Made by a program: the position numbers and the translations under genes | Source of the DNA: Roseiarcus fermentans | Lineage (GTDB): Bacteria; Pseudomonadota; Alphaproteobacteria; Rhizobiales; Beijerinckiaceae | Length of the DNA stretch: 64,000 bases | Direction of reading: 5' to 3' | Assembly (NCBI RefSeq): GCF_003315135.1 | Contig: NZ_QNRK01000017.1 | Coordinates: 81,055 to 145,054 of the forward strand | Notes under the pieces: model-generated | The model's input: only the letters and a program-made list of their open reading frames with translations | Told to the model about the DNA's origin: nothing | The model's database searches: none | Shown: positions 60,474 through 64,000 of the stretch, one piece after another | How positions within the stretch are numbered: the first letter of the stretch is position 1 | How the letters are laid out: each line of letters starts with the position of its first letter

Positions 60474-63400
60474 ATGTCGATCCGAGCCGCCATCCATCAC
60501 CTCACCCACTATAAATACGACCGCCCGGTTTCGCTCGGCCCGCAAATCATCCGGCTTCGTCCCGCGCCGCACAGCCGCACCCGCGTCATCTCGCATTCGC
60601 TGAAGGTGTCGCCGGCCGGGCACTTCGTGAACCACCAGCAGGACCCCTACGGCAACTGGCTCGCCCGCTACGTCTTTCCGGAGCTGGTCACCGAGTTCAG
60701 GATCGAGGTCGACGTCGTCGCCGACATGACGGTCTACAATCCGTTCGACTTCTTCGTCGAGGAGAGCGCCGAGCGCTGGCCGTTCGATTACGGCGAGGAC
60801 CTCCGGCCCGACCTCGTCATCTACCGCACCCCCGAGCCCGCCGGCCCGCGTCTGCAGGCGTTCCTCGACAATCTCGACCGGTCGCAGACGCGGACGGTGG
60901 ACTTCGTCGTCGAGCTCAACCGCGACCTGTCGCACCAGATCAAATACCTGATCCGCATGGAGCCGGGCGTCCAGACTCCGGAGGAGACGCTGGCGCTCGC
61001 CTCGGGCTCGTGCCGCGACTCGAGCTGGCTTCTGGTGCAGATCCTGCGCAACCTCGGCTTCGCCGCGCGCTTCGTCTCCGGCTATCTGATCCAGCTCAAG
61101 CCCGACCTGATTTCGCTCGACGGGCCGCCCGGCACCGATCACGACTTCACCGACCTGCACGCCTGGGCGGAGGTCTACCTGCCCGGCGCCGGCTGGATCG
61201 GCCTCGACCCGACCTCGGGCCTGCTCGCCGGCGAAAGCCACATCCCGCTCGCCGCCACCCCGCATTATCGCAACGCTGCGCCGATCAGCGGACTGGCGAG
61301 CTTCGCCAACGTCGATTTCGCGTTCGACATGCGGGTCGAGCGCGTCTCCGAGCACCCGCGCATCACAAAACCGTTCTCCGAGGAGGCGTGGACGGCGCTC
61401 GACCGCCTCGGCGAGGCGGTCGACCGGGTCATCGAGGCCGAGGACGTGCGCCTGACCATGGGCGGCGAGCCGACCTTCGTCTCGATCGACGACTACGAAT
61501 CGGCCGAATGGAACACCGACGCCGTCGGCCCGACCAAGCGCACGCTCGCCGACGCGCTCGTCCGGCGCCTGCGCGACCGCTTCGCGCCGGGCGGCTTCCT
61601 GCATTACGGGCAGGGCAAATGGTATCCGGGCGAGAGCCTGCCGCGCTGGACCTTTTCGCTCTACTGGCGGCGCGACGGCAAGCCGGTGTGGCGCAACGCC
61701 GCCCTGATCGCCCCCGAGCGCGAGGAGACCGGCGCGGGCAAGGACGACGCCCGGGCGCTGCTCGCCGCGGTCGCCGCCGACCTCGGCGTCGCGGACGAGT
61801 TCATCGCCCCGGCCTATGAAGATCCGGCCGAATGGATCGTCAAGGAAGGCAGCCTGCCGGAAAACGTCACCCCCGAGAATTCGAAGCTGAAGGACCCGGA
61901 GGAGCGCCAGCGCATCGCCCGGGTTTTCTCCCGCGGCCTGACGGAACCCTCGGGCTTCGTCCTGCCGATCCAGCGCTGGCAGGCGCGGGCGAGCGGGCCG
62001 CACTGGCGCAGCGAGAAGTGGAAGACGCGCCGCGGCATGCTGTTTCTCGTGCCCGGCGACAGCCCGGTCGGCTATCGCCTGCCGCTGGGCTCGCTGCCGC
62101 ATGTGCCGCCGGCCGCCTTCCCCTTCGTCGTTCCGGCCGACCCGACCGTCCCGCGCCCGCCGCTGCCCGATGTCGAGACGGCGCAGGCCCGGGTGCAGGC
62201 GGTCGCCTCGTTCGCCGCCGCCGAGGGCGGGCAGGCGGCGCAGGAGCGGGTCGAGCAGACGCTCGGCAGCGACATCGAGGGCGCGGTGCGCACCGCGATC
62301 ACGGTCGAGGCGCGCGACGGCCGCCTCAACGTGTTCATGCCGCCGGTCGAGCGGCTCGAGGATTATCTCGAGCTCATCGCCTCGGTCGAGACCGCGGCCG
62401 AGACCCTCGGGCTGGCGCTGCACATCGAGGGCTATCCGCCGCCGGTCGACCCGCGGCTGAACGTCATCCGCGTCGCGCCCGACCCCGGCGTGATCGAAGT
62501 CAACATCCATCCGGCGACCAGCTGGCGCGAATGCGTGGCCAACACCCAGGCGCTGTACGAGGAGGCGCGCCAGACCCGGCTCGGCGCCGACAAGTTCATG
62601 ATCGACGGCAAGCACGCCGGCACCGGCGGCGGCAACCACGTCGTGGTCGGCGGGGCGACGCCGCTCGACAGCCCGTTCCTGCGCCGCCCCGATCTGCTCA
62701 AGAGCCTGGTCACCTACTGGCTCAGACGGCCGAGCCTCAGCTATCTGTTCTCGGGCCTGTTCATCGGTCCGACCAGCCAGGCGCCGCGCATCGACGAGGC
62801 GCGCCACGACAGCCTGTACGAGCTCGAGATCGCGCTGGCGCAGATCCCGAAGCCGGACGCCGGCGCCGCGCCGCCGCCTTGGCTGCTCGACCGGCTGATG
62901 CGCAACATTCTCACCGACGTCACCGGCAACACCCACCGCGCCGAGCTCTGCATCGACAAGCTCTATTCCCCGGACGGCCCCACCGGCCGGCTCGGCCTTG
63001 TGGAGTTCCGCGGCTTCGAGATGCCGCCCGACCCGCGCATGAGCCTCGCCCAGCAGCTGCTGGTGCGGGCGATTCTGGCGCGGCTGTGGCGGGCGCCGGT
63101 CGACGGGCCGCTGCCGCGCTGGGGCTCGTCGCTGCACGACCGGTTCATGCTGCAGCACTACGTCTGGGAGGACTTTCTCGACGTGCTGGCGGACCTCGGG
63201 TCGCACGGCTTCGCCTTCCGCTCCGACTGGTACGAGGCGCAGGCGGAATTCCGCTTCCCGTTCTGCGGCGAGGTGGAATACGACGGCGTGAAGCTGGAGC
63301 TCCGCCAGGCGCTCGAGCCGTGGCACGTGCTGGGTGAAACCGGCGCGATCGGCGGCACCGCGCGCTATACCGACAGCTCCACCGAGCGCGTGCAGGTGAA

Positions 63401-63803
63401 GCTGTCTTCGGCCGATCCCTCGCGCTACGTCGTCGCCTGCAACCGGAGGCGCGTTCCCCTGCGCCAGACGGCGACCGAGGGCGTCGCGGTCGGCGCGGTC
63501 CGCTTCAAGGCCTGGCAGCCGGCGATGGCCATGCACCCGGTGGTCGCGGTCCATGCGCCGCTGGTGTTCGACATCTTCGACACCTGGAGTTCGCGCGCGC
63601 TCGGCGGCTGCGTCTACCACGTCGCCCATCCGGGCGGCCGCAACTACGACACCTTTCCGGTCAACAGCAACGAGGCCGAGGCGCGCCGCCTCGCCCGGTT
63701 CGAGGCGCGCGGCCATTCGCCCGGCGTCTACGCGCCGCCGCCCGAGGCGCCCCATCCGGAATTCCCGCTGACGCTGGACCTGCGCCGGCCGGCGGGGGTG
63801 TGA
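60474..63803 (+). CDS. transglutaminase-like protein fused to DUF2126
   Basis: 1109-residue protein. Residues 1-85 are a bacterial transglutaminase N-terminal beta domain ([20 protein letters not shown]). Residues 165-255 hold the protease-like triad: C180 in [14 protein letters not shown]229 in [11 protein letters not shown] and D245 in IGLDPTSGL. From about 310 onward is DUF2126 ([31 protein letters not shown] [40 protein letters not shown]). The complete protein occurs in many proteobacteria beside alpha-E and ATP-grasp genes; none of those is in this window. A peptide-ligating or peptide-cleaving role is suspected but not known. Confidence 0.92.
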   Translation: MSIRAAIHHLTHYKYDRPVSLGPQIIRLRPAPHSRTRVISHSLKVSPAGHFVNHQQDPYGNWLARYVFPELVTEFRIEVDVVADMTVYNPFDFFVEESAERWPFDYGEDLRPDLVIYRTPEPAGPRLQAFLDNLDRSQTRTVDFVVELNRDLSHQIKYLIRMEPGVQTPEETLALASGSCRDSSWLLVQILRNLGFAARFVSGYLIQLKPDLISLDGPPGTDHDFTDLHAWAEVYLPGAGWIGLDPTSGLLAGESHIPLAATPHYRNAAPISGLASFANVDFAFDMRVERVSEHPRITKPFSEEAWTALDRLGEAVDRVIEAEDVRLTMGGEPTFVSIDDYESAEWNTDAVGPTKRTLADALVRRLRDRFAPGGFLHYGQGKWYPGESLPRWTFSLYWRRDGKPVWRNAALIAPEREETGAGKDDARALLAAVAADLGVADEFIAPAYEDPAEWIVKEGSLPENVTPENSKLKDPEERQRIARVFSRGLTEPSGFVLPIQRWQARASGPHWRSEKWKTRRGMLFLVPGDSPVGYRLPLGSLPHVPPAAFPFVVPADPTVPRPPLPDVETAQARVQAVASFAAAEGGQAAQERVEQTLGSDIEGAVRTAITVEARDGRLNVFMPPVERLEDYLELIASVETAAETLGLALHIEGYPPPVDPRLNVIRVAPDPGVIEVNIHPATSWRECVANTQALYEEARQTRLGADKFMIDGKHAGTGGGNHVVVGGATPLDSPFLRRPDLLKSLVTYWLRRPSLSYLFSGLFIGPTSQAPRIDEARHDSLYELEIALAQIPKPDAGAAPPPWLLDRLMRNILTDVTGNTHRAELCIDKLYSPDGPTGRLGLVEFRGFEMPPDPRMSLAQQLLVRAILARLWRAPVDGPLPRWGSSLHDRFMLQHYVWEDFLDVLADLGSHGFAFRSDWYEAQAEFRFPFCGEVEYDGVKLELRQALEPWHVLGETGAIGGTARYTDSSTERVQVKLSSADPSRYVVACNRRRVPLRQTATEGVAVGAVRFKAWQPAMAMHPVVAVHAPLVFDIFDTWSSRALGGCVYHVAHPGGRNYDTFPVNSNEAEARRLARFEARGHSPGVYAPPPEAPHPEFPLTLDLRRPAGV

Positions 63804-63883
63804 GGGGCGGGCGGGGCGGGCGCCCTCCCGTTGCCGCCACGCCCGCCGCCCTGACGCGCGGCCAGGGCGCTGCGTCCAGCGGC

Positions 63884-63980
63884 GACCGCAAGTGGGCGCC
63901 TCACCCCGCCGTCATGTGTGGATGGCCCCCGACTTGCAAGAGGCAATTTCAAGCGGATGGACGTACGGCCACTTGCGGTC
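63884..63980. repeat. 12-bp inverted repeat near the window end
   Basis: GACCGCAAGTGG (63884-63895) and its exact reverse complement CCACTTGCGGTC (63969-63980) lie 73 bases apart in gene-free sequence, and GTCATGTGT occurs twice (63912 and 63979). This may be part of a regulatory region or a repeat continuing beyond the window. Confidence 0.5.
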
Positions 63981-64000
63981 ATGTGTACGGCCTCTGGATT

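Noticed and set aside
58202..60493. 763-codon frame including ftsY
   Set aside because: The upstream 350 codons are antisense to the pseudouridine synthase; the TTG at 59431 with AGGAAGAG gives the normal FtsY.

Overview
The window is high-G+C DNA with tightly packed genes, many 4-base ATGA/GTGA overlaps and frequent GTG/TTG starts. Gene content points to an alphaproteobacterium, most likely order Hyphomicrobiales (Rhizobiales): a Bradyrhizobium/Rhizobium-type hupSLCDFGHIJK-hypA uptake-hydrogenase run, a Ku/LigD end-joining locus, BMP-type ABC transport with biuret-degradation genes, and sigma-54 type promoter boxes in front of nitrogen- and hydrogen-related operons. Genus cannot be fixed from the sequence. 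No rRNA, tRNA, CRISPR array or insertion sequence was recognised.

Layout. 1-10.8 kb: a YejA-like peptide-binding protein (cut by the window start), two GNAT acetyltransferases, alanine racemase, a secreted histidine phosphatase, polyprenyl diphosphate synthase (reverse), a DUF2007 protein with a TrmN6-like methyltransferase, then kbl, a small unknown protein, an SDR and tdh (threonine to glycine plus acetyl-CoA). 10.8-12.1 kb: a gene-free island of nested inverted extragenic repeats. 12.1-13.2 kb: an acetate/succinate-permease-like gene and a decayed aldo/keto reductase.

13.2-24.5 kb (reverse) is a twelve-gene operon: BMP binding protein, two permeases, biuret hydrolase (BiuH), duplicated ATPase, a second cysteine hydrolase, AtzG-, AtzE-, COG0212- and AtzH-like proteins, a TRZ/ATZ amidohydrolase and a 2-oxoglutarate/Fe(II) oxygenase. 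A near-consensus -24/-12 box lies 60 bases upstream of the first gene. Allophanate hydrolase (AtzF), which would finish the pathway, is 5 kb further on at 29.6-31.4 kb, behind its own weaker -24/-12-like box. The end-joining genes ku, a BRCT-like/MerR-like/TPR gene and ligD lie between them. Together the biuret genes look like a nitrogen-limitation scavenging system that imports an N-rich heterocycle or ureide and reduces it to ammonia and CO2.

31.7-41.1 kb: acyltransferase, TauE/SafE exporter, cysK, HAD phosphatase, pgi, pgl, a small membrane protein, and a lower-G+C SDR/AraC divergent pair. 41.3-46.0 kb: a secreted glycosidase-like protein, a MarR-GNAT fusion with a perfect palindrome at its start codon, and a strikingly AT-rich gene for a RelA/SpoT-domain protein that looks horizontally acquired. 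46.1-54.2 kb: the hydrogenase operon, preceded by a TGT-N10-ACA activator site and a sigma-54 box. 54.2-64 kb: an inverted-repeat pair, DUF4267/TetR divergent pair, SDR, Rrf2 regulator, yciB, ftsY, an RluA-type pseudouridine synthase and a transglutaminase-DUF2126 protein.
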